A stretch of 49,917 nt of DNA from Mesorhizobium intechi (GTDB lineage: Bacteria; Pseudomonadota; Alphaproteobacteria; Rhizobiales; Rhizobiaceae): the NCBI RefSeq assembly GCF_002879535.1, contig NZ_PNOT02000388.1:1-49917 (forward strand), read 5' to 3'. Below the pieces are notes generated by a model. The model worked only from the letters and a program-made list of their open reading frames with translations, ran no database searches and was not told the origin of the DNA. Position numbers and translations under genes: made by a program. Positions 9,446-17,705 of the stretch are shown piece after piece (the stretch's first letter is position 1; each line of letters begins with the position of its first letter).

Positions 9446-9707
9446 AGAAAGCCGCCGAAAACCGCTTCAGAACGTGATGGCTCGAAAAAGCCGGCTCCGG
9501 CTATCGGCCGAATTCACCGCGGGCATGCAAGGCGTGCTGCGCGCAGACGAGCCCGGCCCGCCGCAAGCAAAGCTGGCCCTCCTCTATCCCCTTGTTGGAC
9601 CATGATCTTCCGCGCATGACGTTCGCCCTTTGCGGCACAATGCCATAGTTTCGGCAAACGATGCGGAGAAACCGCAAGGATCAGCACGCTCTGGCAGGAA
9701 CCCATCC

Positions 9708-11351
9708 ATGATCGACGAGAAACCGGACAGCGAAGGCGTTTCGGCGCTGGCGCCGTTCCGGCATGGCATTTTCCGCGCCGTCTGGTCGGCAAGTCTCGTT
9801 TCCAATTTCGGTGGCCTGATCCAGGGCGTCGGCGCCGCCTGGATGATGACCACGATCGCCACCTCGCCCTATCAGGTCGCGCTGGTCCAGGCCTCGACGA
9901 CCTTGCCGATCATGCTGTTCGCGCTTGTCGCCGGCGCCATTGCCGACAGCTTCGACCGGCGCAAGGTGATGCTGGTGGCGCAGACCTTCATGCTGGTCGT
10001 TTCGGTGCTTCTGACGGTGTTCACCTGGTATGGCCTCATCACGCCCTGGACGCTGCTTGCCTTCACCTTCCTGATCGACAGCGGCACGGCACTCAACAGC
10101 CCATCCTGGCAGGCCTCCGTCGGCGACATGGTTCCCCGCAACAAGGTGCCCGCGGCCGTTGCGCTGAACTCCATGGGCTTCAACCTGACGCGCAGCGTCG
10201 GTCCGGCGATCGGCGGCATCGTCGTCGCGGCCGCCGGCGCCGCGGCCGCCTTCGCGGCGAACGCGGTGAGCTATATCGGCCTCATCATCGTAATGGCCCG
10301 CTGGAAGCCGGACGTGCCGGTATCGACCTTGCCGCGCGAGTCGCTGGGTGCAGCCATGGGTGCAGGCTTGCGCTATGTCTCCATGTCGCCCAATATCGGC
10401 AAGGTGCTGGTCAGGGGCGCTGCCTTCGGCTTTAGCGCCGGCGCGGTCCTGGCGCTCTTGCCGCTGGTCGCGCGCGACGTCGTCAGGGGCGATGCCTTGA
10501 CCTACGGCATCATGCTGGGCTCCTTCGGCATCGGCGCCGTCGGCGGCGCGCTGATCAGCGTGCGGCTGCGGCAGTTGCTTTCCAGCGAGACGATGGTGCG
10601 CTGTGCCTTCGCCGGCTTCGCCGTCTGCGCCTTCAATGCGGCGCTCAGCCATCACGCCTGGCAGACGTCAATCGGCCTGCTGGTCGGCGGCGCCTGCTGG
10701 GTGATCGCGCTCTCGCACTTCAACGTCACCGTGCAGATGGCGACGCCGCGCTGGGTGGTCGGCCGGGTTCTGTCAGTCTACCAGACCGCGACCTTCGGCG
10801 GCATCGCGCTGGGCAGCTGGATCTGGGGTGTCGTCGCCGATGCGCACGGCGCCGAGACGGCGTTGATTGCCGCCGCCATCGCCATGCTGGCCGGCGGCGC
10901 CATCGGCCTTGTCCTGCCGTTGCCGCAACAGCAGGTGCTGAACCTCGACCCGCTCAACCGCTTCAAGGAGCCGCATCTCGCCCTCGACCTGAAGCCGCGC
11001 AGCGGTCCCATCGCCATCATGATCGAATACGTCATCCGGCACGAGGACGAGGCGGAATTCCTCGCCACCATGGCCGAACGCGGCCGCATCCGCCGCCGCG
11101 ACGGCGCCCGCAACTGGACACTGGCGCGCGATCTCGAAAATCCCTCGGTGTGGATCGAGCACTACCACACGCCGACCTGGCTCGAATATGTGCGCCACAA
11201 TGGCCGCATCACCCATGCCGACGCCATGGTCGGCGAGCGCTTGCGGGCGCTGCACAGCGGCGACGAGCCGCCGCGCGTGCGCCGCGTCATCGAGCGTCCG
11301 ACCACCGCCGGCACGGCATTGGTGATGGCCAAGGGCCCGATCGAGCACTGA
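9708..11351 (+). CDS. MFS exporter with C-terminal soluble ABM-like domain
   Basis: A 547-residue major facilitator of the EntS/MFS_3 type. Residues ~15-410 have about twelve hydrophobic helices with motif A (AGAIADSFDRRKVML) and NSPSWQASVGDMVPRNKVPA after helix 4, as in enterobactin/macrolide-type exporters. The last ~130 residues are soluble (MIEYVIRHEDEAEFLATMAE, later WIEHYHTPTWLEYVRHNGR) and resemble an antibiotic-biosynthesis-monooxygenase-like ferredoxin fold. Substrate unknown. The start at 9708 follows an AGGA; the upstream in-frame start at 9630 adds polar residues only. It is the first gene of the block that separates fliQ from flhA. Confidence 0.85.
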   Translation: MIDEKPDSEGVSALAPFRHGIFRAVWSASLVSNFGGLIQGVGAAWMMTTIATSPYQVALVQASTTLPIMLFALVAGAIADSFDRRKVMLVAQTFMLVVSVLLTVFTWYGLITPWTLLAFTFLIDSGTALNSPSWQASVGDMVPRNKVPAAVALNSMGFNLTRSVGPAIGGIVVAAAGAAAAFAANAVSYIGLIIVMARWKPDVPVSTLPRESLGAAMGAGLRYVSMSPNIGKVLVRGAAFGFSAGAVLALLPLVARDVVRGDALTYGIMLGSFGIGAVGGALISVRLRQLLSSETMVRCAFAGFAVCAFNAALSHHAWQTSIGLLVGGACWVIALSHFNVTVQMATPRWVVGRVLSVYQTATFGGIALGSWIWGVVADAHGAETALIAAAIAMLAGGAIGLVLPLPQQQVLNLDPLNRFKEPHLALDLKPRSGPIAIMIEYVIRHEDEAEFLATMAERGRIRRRDGARNWTLARDLENPSVWIEHYHTPTWLEYVRHNGRITHADAMVGERLRALHSGDEPPRVRRVIERPTTAGTALVMAKGPIEH

Positions 11352-11375
11352 CCCTGTCTGGCTGGCATCAGTCGA

Positions 11376-11747
11376 TCAGCCCGCCGACTGGATCATGTAG
11401 AGCTTGCGTGTGGTCTCTCGGATGCGCCATTCGCCCTTCCATCCCCGTGGCAGCACGAGAAGGTCGCCTGGTCCCAGTTCGCGCGCCTCGCCGTCGGCGC
11501 GGCTCACCTCGACCCACCCCGAAATGATATGGCATATCTCCGATGACCCCGTGCGGTCGGCGGTGAAGCGGCCGGGCGTGCATTCCCAGATACCAATGTC
11601 GACGGTCCCGTCCGGCGATTGGAAAAGCGAGCGCGCCGCCTCGACCTGATTTCCCTCGATGGAGGTCGGCTTGGGTGAGAACGCCCCGATGTCGGCGTTG
11701 GCGAGATCGTGGAAGGTCGAAAGGTCGATCAAACTGGTCTCCATCAT
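11376..11747 (-). CDS. Cupin (EutQ/DUF861-like) protein
   Basis: A 123-residue single-domain cupin. The beta-barrel motifs are visible as FTADRTGSSEICHIISGWVE and LGPGDLLVLPRGWKGEWRI. This subgroup (cupin_3) often accompanies amine or amino-acid oxidases; its role is not established. The ATG at 11747 overlaps the stop of the FAD oxidoreductase (TGATG), so the two are coupled and co-transcribed. The large open frame reaching to 13550 on this strand is a read-through of non-coding frame and was not used. Confidence 0.85.
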   Translation of the reverse strand: MMETSLIDLSTFHDLANADIGAFSPKPTSIEGNQVEAARSLFQSPDGTVDIGIWECTPGRFTADRTGSSEICHIISGWVEVSRADGEARELGPGDLLVLPRGWKGEWRIRETTRKLYMIQSAG

Positions 11748-13132
11748 CAGTGGCCGGTGATGCTGTCGGCGAGCGCGGCCAATCTCGACGTATGCGCAAG
11801 CCCGGCGGCTTCGCGCCCGTCGGCGACGCGATAGAGCTGGTACATCGAATGCACGCCGAGCCAGCGGAACGGCTCCGGCTCCCATCGCCTGACCTTGCGG
11901 TTGACCCAGGGCAGCTTCGTGAGTTCCGTCTCCTGGCCGAGAATCAGGTCGGCAAGCGTGCGGCCGGAAAGATTGGAGCTCGACACGCCAAGCCCGACAT
12001 AGCCGCCGGCCCAGCCGATGCGGGTCGCGGGATCGAGGCCGACAGTCGTGCACCAGTCGCGCGGCACGCCGAGCACGCCGCACCAGGCATGCTCGATGCG
12101 GCAGTTCGCCGTCTGCGGCAACAGCGTCGTCAGGATCTGGTGCAACTGGTCGATCGTGGCCTGCTGCGTCTGCCCGTTGACGTCGGTGCGCGAGCCATAG
12201 CGGTAGGGAACGCCGCGCCCGCCCATGGTGATGCGCCCCTCGCGCGTGCGCTGGGCATAGCAATAGGCGTGGGCGGCGTTGCCGAGAAGCTCGTGGCCCT
12301 CCCAGCCGATCTGGCGCCAAAGCTCCGGCGACAGCGGCTCGGTGACGATCTGCGCGCTGTTGAGCGCCAGCCAGGTCCGTTCCTCGCCGGGAATGCCGGC
12401 AGTGAATCCCTCTGTCGCGCGGATGATCGTTTCCGCCCGCACCGTGCCGCGATTCGTCGTCACGCTGCCCTTGGCAATGGCCGTCACCGTCGTCTGCTCG
12501 TAGATCGGCACACCCAGCCGCTCGACGGCGGCGGCAAGCCCGCGCACCAGCTTGGCCGGCTGCACCCGTGCCTGGCCGTGGACAACGAAACCGCCCATGA
12601 CATTGCGGATGTTGATGCGCGCCCGCGTCGCCGCTTGATCCAGCATCTCGACGCGGGTCGGGTCGACATCCCAGGCCCGTATCGTTTCGCACTCCTCGCG
12701 CGCGCGTTCGAGCTGCGCCGGGTTGGTGGCCACCGTCAGATTGTCGACCCGGCGGATATCGGCATCGATCCCTTCCTCGCTCGCCACCCGGATCACCTCG
12801 TCGACGCAGCCCGCCATGGCCGCCTGCATGGCGCTGACACCTTGCCGGGTCGAGGTCCTGAGATATTTTTCGCGCGACCAGGAAAATCCACCCGACAGCC
12901 AGCCGCCATTGCGGCCCGAAGCGCCGAAGCCGGCAAATTCGCGCTCGATCAGAGCGATGCGCAGCGAGGGCCTCGCCTTCTTCAGATAATAGGCGGTCCA
13001 CAGGCCGGTATAGCCGGCGCCGACGATCGCGACATCGGCCTCGGTATCGCCAGGCAACGGTGGCCGGGGCGCGGGAACCCCTCCCAGATCCGCATACCAG
13101 AACGATATGTCGCCATTGCGCTTGGCTTGCAT
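11747..13132 (-). CDS. FAD-dependent amine oxidoreductase (DAO family, PuuB/OrdL-like)
   Basis: A 461-residue flavoprotein. The N-terminal Rossmann motif is VAIVGAGYTGLWTAYYLKK (residues ~33-51), followed by ASGRNGGWLSGGFSW. The C-terminal FAD contact is GWAGGYVGLGVSSSNLSGRT. It resembles gamma-glutamylputrescine oxidase and related amine oxidases, which release H2O2 and an aldehyde from secondary amines. The XRE-cupin regulator and polyamine-type ABC remnants upstream fit a polyamine or related amine substrate, but the substrate is inferred. It starts 24 bp after the TOBE fragment and overlaps the cupin gene. Confidence 0.85.
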   Translation of the reverse strand: MQAKRNGDISFWYADLGGVPAPRPPLPGDTEADVAIVGAGYTGLWTAYYLKKARPSLRIALIEREFAGFGASGRNGGWLSGGFSWSREKYLRTSTRQGVSAMQAAMAGCVDEVIRVASEEGIDADIRRVDNLTVATNPAQLERAREECETIRAWDVDPTRVEMLDQAATRARINIRNVMGGFVVHGQARVQPAKLVRGLAAAVERLGVPIYEQTTVTAIAKGSVTTNRGTVRAETIIRATEGFTAGIPGEERTWLALNSAQIVTEPLSPELWRQIGWEGHELLGNAAHAYCYAQRTREGRITMGGRGVPYRYGSRTDVNGQTQQATIDQLHQILTTLLPQTANCRIEHAWCGVLGVPRDWCTTVGLDPATRIGWAGGYVGLGVSSSNLSGRTLADLILGQETELTKLPWVNRKVRRWEPEPFRWLGVHSMYQLYRVADGREAAGLAHTSRLAALADSITGH

Positions 13133-13156
13133 GGGATGACTTTCGAATTGACTGGA

Positions 13157-13504
13157 TCAGGTTAGCGTCGCGTCGGCCGAGCTGTCGTCGGCCAGAAGCT
13201 TGGCGTCGGCACCGTCGAAGCAGAGTTCCACCTTGTCGCCAAGGCCGAAACTGTCGCCGGTCAGCGGCGAGCGCACGATCGCCATGGAGCCGTCGGCGAG
13301 CCTGACTTCGTATTTCGATCCCGAGCCGAGATAGATGGCTTCCGCGATCGTCCCCGGCAGCCGGTTGGTGGTGCCTGCCGCGTCCTGGCCGGGCCGGCGG
13401 ATGGCGAGCTTTTCGGGGCGCAGCAACATGACCGGGTTGGCTTCGCCGGCGATCCGGCGCGGCGCCGTCACCGTCGCGCCGGCAATGCGCAGCGCCGTGC
13501 TCAA
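13157..13504 (-). pseudogene. Remnant of an ABC transporter ATPase: C-terminal TOBE domain only
   Basis: The frame encodes ~115 residues recognisable as the C-terminal regulatory TOBE domain of PotA-type ATPases (VMLLRPEKLAIRRPG, then LPGTIAEAIYLGSGSKYEVR, then FGLGDKVELCFDG). There is no Walker A, Walker B or signature motif anywhere upstream. The reading frame opens at a TTG that overlaps the stop codon of a truncated signal-peptide gene. An intact ATPase would be ~350 residues, so about two thirds are missing. It cannot work as a transporter subunit and is best read as a deletion product. Confidence 0.85.
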
Positions 13505-13593
13505 GCGACCGGCTTATCCTGCGCGAACGCTCCGGTTGCCAGCATACCAAGCGCCATCACGGCGCCGAGATACAAGGCCTTCGTTTTCTGCAT
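13501..13593 (-). pseudogene. Signal-peptide remnant of a periplasmic substrate-binding protein
   Basis: A 30-codon frame too short for ordinary ORF calling. It begins at an ATG preceded by GGGAGA and encodes a classical secretion signal: MQKTKALYLGAVMALGMLAT followed by GAFAQDKPVA and a TGA. The AFA-QD cleavage site and charged n-region are typical of ABC substrate-binding proteins. The mature protein is absent; the sequence runs directly into the TOBE part of an ATPase in another frame. It is probably the start of a potF/potD-like gene whose body was deleted together with the ATPase N-terminus. Confidence 0.8.
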
Positions 13594-13632
13594 GATTGTC
13601 ATTCTCCCATTGATGTCCGCATTGGATTGGAT

Positions 13633-14292
13633 CTACCTGGCCGCGAGCGGTTTCCAGGCCGTGTATTGATCGAGTTCGGCGCGCACCGAGGTCGGCGGCG
13701 CGATGATCCACATCACTTCGGCTCGGCCACTGCCGATGTTCTCTGAGCGATGCGGTGTCGAGGTCGTGTATTCGATGCTGTCGCCCTCCTCGAGCACGTG
13801 GCGCGCCTCGCCAAGCGAGACCTCGACGACCCCGCGCAGCACGACGAGCATCTCGTGCGCGTCCCCATGGGTGTAGCGATCAGGCCCGGTCGAGCCGCCA
13901 ATGTCGAATTCCCCGACATACACCTCCATGTCGCCCAGTGGCGGGCGCGACAGCAGCATCTTGCGGCAGCCGTCGCTGGGCGGCAGGCTCGGCCGCTCGC
14001 TTCGCCTCAGAACGCCATGATTTTGTGCGGTGCTTTCCTCGAACAGCATGGCGACGCTGACGCCGAGCGCTGAAGCCATCTGGTTGAGCGAGGCGGTGCT
14101 GGCTCCTGTCAGGCCGCGTTCGAGCTGGCTGATGAAACTGGCGCTCGTCCCGGTTGCTTCCGCAAGCTCGCGCAGGGATAGCCTGCGGGCGAGGCGAAGG
14201 CTCTTGATGCGCATGCCCAGCACTTGGTGGGCATGCGTCGCGGCCGGTGCGTCGCGCGTCTTTACCGAAACCTTGTCGGACCCCTTGATCAT
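13633..14292 (-). CDS. XRE-family regulator with C-terminal cupin (PuuR-like)
   Basis: A 219-residue repressor-type protein. Residues ~27-82 form a helix-turn-helix (MRIKSLRLARRLSLRELAEA, then TGTSASFISQLERGLTGAS). Residues ~110-205 are a cupin sensor (YTHGDAHEMLVVLRGVVEVS, then LEEGDSIEYTTSTPHRSEN). This architecture is shared by PuuR and other regulators of polyamine and amino-acid catabolism. A GAGGAGA precedes the ATG. A perfect inverted repeat 28 bases upstream is a likely autoregulatory operator. It heads the minus-strand unit containing the ABC remnants, FAD oxidase and cupin. Confidence 0.88.
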   Translation of the reverse strand: MIKGSDKVSVKTRDAPAATHAHQVLGMRIKSLRLARRLSLRELAEATGTSASFISQLERGLTGASTASLNQMASALGVSVAMLFEESTAQNHGVLRRSERPSLPPSDGCRKMLLSRPPLGDMEVYVGEFDIGGSTGPDRYTHGDAHEMLVVLRGVVEVSLGEARHVLEEGDSIEYTTSTPHRSENIGSGRAEVMWIIAPPTSVRAELDQYTAWKPLAAR

Positions 14293-14319
14293 GCCGTCTC
14301 CTCACCGCACTTAACAGGC

Positions 14320-14338
14320 TGTACAGTACCACTGTACA
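14320..14338 (-). promoter_or_regulatory. Perfect inverted-repeat operator upstream of the XRE-cupin regulator
   Basis: TGTACAGT - ACC - ACTGTACA: two 8-bp arms that are exact reverse complements around a 3-bp spacer, 28 bases before the regulator's start codon. The size and symmetry suit a dimeric XRE repressor, so autoregulation is likely. Binding is inferred. Confidence 0.7.
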
Positions 14339-14452
14339 TGTGGCAAGCCGTGAATGGGCGCCAGCACTGCGCAACTCGCTGGGCCAGCCGGCAAGTCGGA
14401 AGGGTCACGTGAGCAAGCCGCCGATTGACGAGGGGACGCGTGGCGAGAAGTC

Positions 14453-16234
14453 TTATCCCTCGCCCGAGAGGTCCCGGCGTGCCTTTTCGAGTTCCTCCGC
14501 ATAGCGCCGCATCAGATGGCCCTCGGTCAGCAGACCGAGCACGATGTGGTCGGTGAAATCCTCGACGACGGCCAGTTCCTCAGCGCCGGCGCGCTGGAAC
14601 GTCTCGGCGGCGGTCTGCACGTTCATGCTTGGCACCAGGACGGCATCCTTGTACTGGGCGAGATCGCGCACCGGGACCTCGCCGCCGGCGGGATCGCTGT
14701 GCAGTTCGGCCACGATCAGCACGCCGACATACTGATCGCCCGGGTCGACGGCGATGACGCGTTGGGCCGAACCGAGCGGAATTTGCTCGCGGAAGGCGGC
14801 AAGCGTCGTCGCGGCATCGATGGTCTTGATGTCCTTGCGCATCATTGAGCCGACGGTGAGGCTGCGCATCCAGCCGACATCGTGGGCGCTGCGGATCGTC
14901 TCGCCGCGCAGATGGAAGCGCCATGTCGAGAATGAATAACCGAAGGTCTCGCGCACCAGGATCGCCGCCATGATCGAGGCGGCCAGAACCACCCCGGTGA
15001 GCGTCAGGTCGCGGGTTGATTCCAGCGCCAGGAAGGTCATCGTCAACGGCCCGCCGACGACACCGACGGCAAGCGACGTCATGCCGACGACGGCGGCAAC
15101 CGAAGGGTCGATGCCGGTCGCCGGCGAGACCAGCGCCATCACACCGGCAAACGCCTTGCCGAGCAGGGCGCCTAGAAACAGCGAAGCGAAGAAGAGGCCA
15201 CCGCGAAAGCCGGACCCCAGCGAGATCGCGGATGCCGCAAGCTTCAGGACGAAGACGCTGGCCACCACGGCCAGCCCATAGTTCATGGCGAATTCGCGAT
15301 GCAGGGCGCCATGGCCGCTGGACAGGACCTGCGGCGTGATCAATCCCAAAAGGCCGACGACGACGCCGCCGATGAGGGGGCGCAGCGAGGTATCGACCGA
15401 CATCCTGTTGAAACCGCGCTCGATCAGCGTCACCAACTGCATGATGGCGATCGAGGCCGCGCCGCCCAGCAGTCCGAGCAGCAGGAACGGCACATACTGG
15501 CTCGGGGTCAGTTGCGGCAGCCCTGAAAGCTCGAGCGGAAACGGCACGCCCCCGAACATTTCCGCCGTCAGCGAGGCGGAGATCGCGGCCGTCATGACAG
15601 GCGCGACATTGGCGACCGAGTAGATGCCGATGACCAGTTCGAAGCCATAGAAAGCGCCGGTCAGCGGCGCGTCGAATGCGGCGGCTATGGCCCCGGCCGC
15701 CCCGCAGCCGACGAGGATGCGGACGTCGTTCCGGCGCAGCTTGAACACCCGCGCCAAACGCGACGCCACGCCGGAGCCAACCTGCGTATATCCTGCCTCC
15801 AGACCAACCGACGCACCGAAACCGCTGGAGATCATAGTCTGGCAGACGATGATGAAGGTATCGGTCAGCGACATGCGACCGCCATAGAGCGCGTTGGCCT
15901 CGATCGGATCGACAGGTGTCCGGAATCTGCGCTTTCTCAGCCAGATTACACTCAAGCCGAGCAGGATGCCGCCAATTGCCGGGATCAGTGCCTGCATCGG
16001 ATTCGCGAGCGAGAACATGCCGGAAAGCCGGCCACCGGGCTGAACGCCGAACAACAGCCCGTGCAAGTCCTGCACGATCTGGCTCATTGCCGTGACCAGT
16101 ATGCCCGCCATGACGCCGACGACGCCTGCCAGCATGACGACGGCGATGCCGCGCGCTTCCAGCAGGGGAATTGACCTCAGAAGCACCGCGCGCAGCCGGC
16201 GGGCATAGACTTGTGGTTGGTTTCTGGAAAGCAC
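14453..16234 (-). CDS. ClC-family chloride channel/antiporter with CBS pair
   Basis: A 593-residue membrane protein. About ten to twelve hydrophobic helices fill residues 25-430 and carry ClC signatures: GFGASVGLEAGYTQVGSG (equivalent to GREGP, with the gating glutamate kept) and GAAGAIAAAFDAPLTGAFYG with the following glutamate. The C-terminus holds two CBS domains (MRKDIKTIDAATTLAAF and VPSMNVQTAAETFQRAGAEE) that usually bind nucleotides. It moves Cl- (possibly with H+ exchange) across the inner membrane. The start is a GTG; the Shine-Dalgarno is weak, so the true start could be a little downstream. Confidence 0.9.
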   Translation of the reverse strand: MLSRNQPQVYARRLRAVLLRSIPLLEARGIAVVMLAGVVGVMAGILVTAMSQIVQDLHGLLFGVQPGGRLSGMFSLANPMQALIPAIGGILLGLSVIWLRKRRFRTPVDPIEANALYGGRMSLTDTFIIVCQTMISSGFGASVGLEAGYTQVGSGVASRLARVFKLRRNDVRILVGCGAAGAIAAAFDAPLTGAFYGFELVIGIYSVANVAPVMTAAISASLTAEMFGGVPFPLELSGLPQLTPSQYVPFLLLGLLGGAASIAIMQLVTLIERGFNRMSVDTSLRPLIGGVVVGLLGLITPQVLSSGHGALHREFAMNYGLAVVASVFVLKLAASAISLGSGFRGGLFFASLFLGALLGKAFAGVMALVSPATGIDPSVAAVVGMTSLAVGVVGGPLTMTFLALESTRDLTLTGVVLAASIMAAILVRETFGYSFSTWRFHLRGETIRSAHDVGWMRSLTVGSMMRKDIKTIDAATTLAAFREQIPLGSAQRVIAVDPGDQYVGVLIVAELHSDPAGGEVPVRDLAQYKDAVLVPSMNVQTAAETFQRAGAEELAVVEDFTDHIVLGLLTEGHLMRRYAEELEKARRDLSGEG

Positions 16235-16391
16235 TCGGGCGGCTCGCCGATATCAAAAAGGCAGACCCGCCTGATACGCCGGGCGGCACGGCATGACAAC
16301 CACAATGGCGACATCAAAGGCGCCATTATGGCCGCAAACCCCGGCTGGTGAGGTCTTCCCACCTCTAATCGAGAGGCAATCGGTTCTGTCG

Positions 16392-16898
16392 TCAGTCCGG
16401 TATGGTCAACGCCCCGCAACCATCGTCGGCGATGAACGTTGCCAGCAATTCGGCTGGCTTGGTGGCACTGGCATTCTCGGCGAAGAGATGGACCGTGCCG
16501 GGCGGCTCGAACCAGGTCTGCCCCGGGCCATAGGTACCGGCGGGACCACCTTCCAGCTGCGACCGCAGCGTGCCTTTCAGGACGAAGGCGCTCACCGAGC
16601 CCGGATGCCGGTGGCGAGGCGTGAAACCGTTTGGCGGAAATGCCACGATCACCGTGGTGATCGACTTGCCCGGCACGTTGGGCAGCTTTTCGCAGGAAAT
16701 CGGCGTGACGACCGTCTTCGGCCGTGCTCCGGCAGCGCCGTCCGCATCGGCGTTCGCCATGTGCGTGTGCATGGCATCCGGCATGGTGCCGATGAAGTCC
16801 AGGCCTGCCCACTTTGCCGCCAGCGCGAACAGGACCCCGACAGCGCTGAGGGCGATGAGGGATTGGCCGGTGCGCAAGCGAGCTTGATTGCCGATCAT
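16392..16898 (-). CDS. Membrane-anchored cupin-domain protein
   Basis: A 168-residue protein with one N-terminal hydrophobic helix (SLIALSAVGVLFALAAKWAG, residues ~13-32) and a cupin barrel behind it: GFTPRHRHPGSVSAFVLKG with metal-binding-type histidines, and GQTWFEPPGTVHLFAENAS. The domain probably faces the periplasm. It lies 16 bp downstream of the NAD-epimerase gene on the same strand and is probably co-transcribed with it. The start at 16898 gives a normal membrane N-terminus; the longer frame extends into the neighbouring gene. Confidence 0.82.
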   Translation of the reverse strand: MIGNQARLRTGQSLIALSAVGVLFALAAKWAGLDFIGTMPDAMHTHMANADADGAAGARPKTVVTPISCEKLPNVPGKSITTVIVAFPPNGFTPRHRHPGSVSAFVLKGTLRSQLEGGPAGTYGPGQTWFEPPGTVHLFAENASATKPAELLATFIADDGCGALTIPD

Positions 16899-16914
16899 GT
16901 CGATGTCTCCGAAT

Positions 16915-17649
16915 TCAGGCAGGCAAGCGGAAGTCCGCGCGCCAACCCAGTTCCTCGACCGCCTTCTGCGTCGAGACGGCCTGGTTGGGCTCCGCCACGT
17001 TGAAGATGCCGGGCGCGCCCTTGTCGAGCGCGAGCAGTGCGGCATGGGCGGCGGCATCGACATGCAATGGCGACGCGCCGGCGGCGGCATGGGTTCCCGT
17101 CCCCGGCCCATAGAGCTGGCCGTATCGCAGAACGACACCCGCGAATGGGGCGTCGAGAACGGCCCTTTCCAAGGCGATGACGCCACTGACGCTGATGCCG
17201 CGAGTGCCACTCGCGCCGCCATCCAGCGGGTCGGCTTCGCCATGCGGCTCCGGGCCTGGCGCATAGGCCCAGGCGATGCTTTGCGCCACCATGCGCCGGA
17301 CACCGGACGCAACGGCGGCCGCGACCAGATTGCGCGTGCCTTCGTCGCGGATGCGGGCATTGCGCACGACCGCCTCGCCCATCCGGCTCGGATCCAGCCC
17401 TGGCGGCAGGTCGGTCAGCTGATGGACGACGATATCAGGCTTGGCGGCAAGCATCGCGAGCAACAATGTCTCGGCATCGAAGACGTCCACGACCACCGGC
17501 TCGGCCCCGAGGGCGCGCAATGTCGCGGCCTTGTCAGCGTTACGCGTGGTGCCCGTCACCTGATGGCCCGCGGCCAGAAGTTGCGGGATCAGCCGCTGGC
17601 CTATGGCGCCGGAGGCACCGGCGAGAAAGATTCGATGACCCATCGCCAT
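16915..17649 (-). CDS. NAD(P)-dependent epimerase/reductase family protein
   Basis: A 244-residue Rossmann-fold enzyme of the atypical/extended SDR type. The dinucleotide motif is IFLAGASGAIGQRLIPQLL at residues ~6-24, followed by VTGTTRNADKAATL. Later segments (GVVLRYGQLYGPGTG, GIFNVAEPNQAVS) are typical of NAD-dependent epimerase/dehydratase domains. The substrate is unknown. It is divergent from a MarR-family gene across 56 bp that contains a palindrome, which suggests MarR control of this gene and the downstream cupin. Confidence 0.83.
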   Translation of the reverse strand: MAMGHRIFLAGASGAIGQRLIPQLLAAGHQVTGTTRNADKAATLRALGAEPVVVDVFDAETLLLAMLAAKPDIVVHQLTDLPPGLDPSRMGEAVVRNARIRDEGTRNLVAAAVASGVRRMVAQSIAWAYAPGPEPHGEADPLDGGASGTRGISVSGVIALERAVLDAPFAGVVLRYGQLYGPGTGTHAAAGASPLHVDAAAHAALLALDKGAPGIFNVAEPNQAVSTQKAVEELGWRADFRLPA

Positions 17650-17689
17650 GGGCTCCTTGTTGTCATAATATCAGCGCACGAACAACATA

Positions 17690-17701
17690 TAAGAGCTCTT
17701 A
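17690..17701. promoter_or_regulatory. Palindrome in the MarR/epimerase divergent intergenic region
   Basis: TAAGAGCTCTTA is a perfect 12-bp palindrome extended by near-symmetric AT-rich flanks. It lies in the 56-bp gap between the divergent epimerase and marR genes, just before the marR start. It is a plausible MarR-dimer operator that would repress both directions. Function is inferred from symmetry and location. Confidence 0.55.
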
Positions 17702-17705
17702 CATT

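Noticed and set aside
9481..9510. AGCCGG/CCGGCT inverted repeat with a flanking A-run after fliQ
   Set aside because: The loop would be two bases, and the T-run would serve only minus-strand transcription, where no gene ends.
11376..13550. A 724-codon open frame on the minus strand covering the cupin, FAD oxidase and transporter remnants
   Set aside because: Only its last 123 codons (cupin) make sense. The rest is an Arg/Ala/Gly-rich antiframe of the FAD oxidase, which is coded in another frame with clear motifs.
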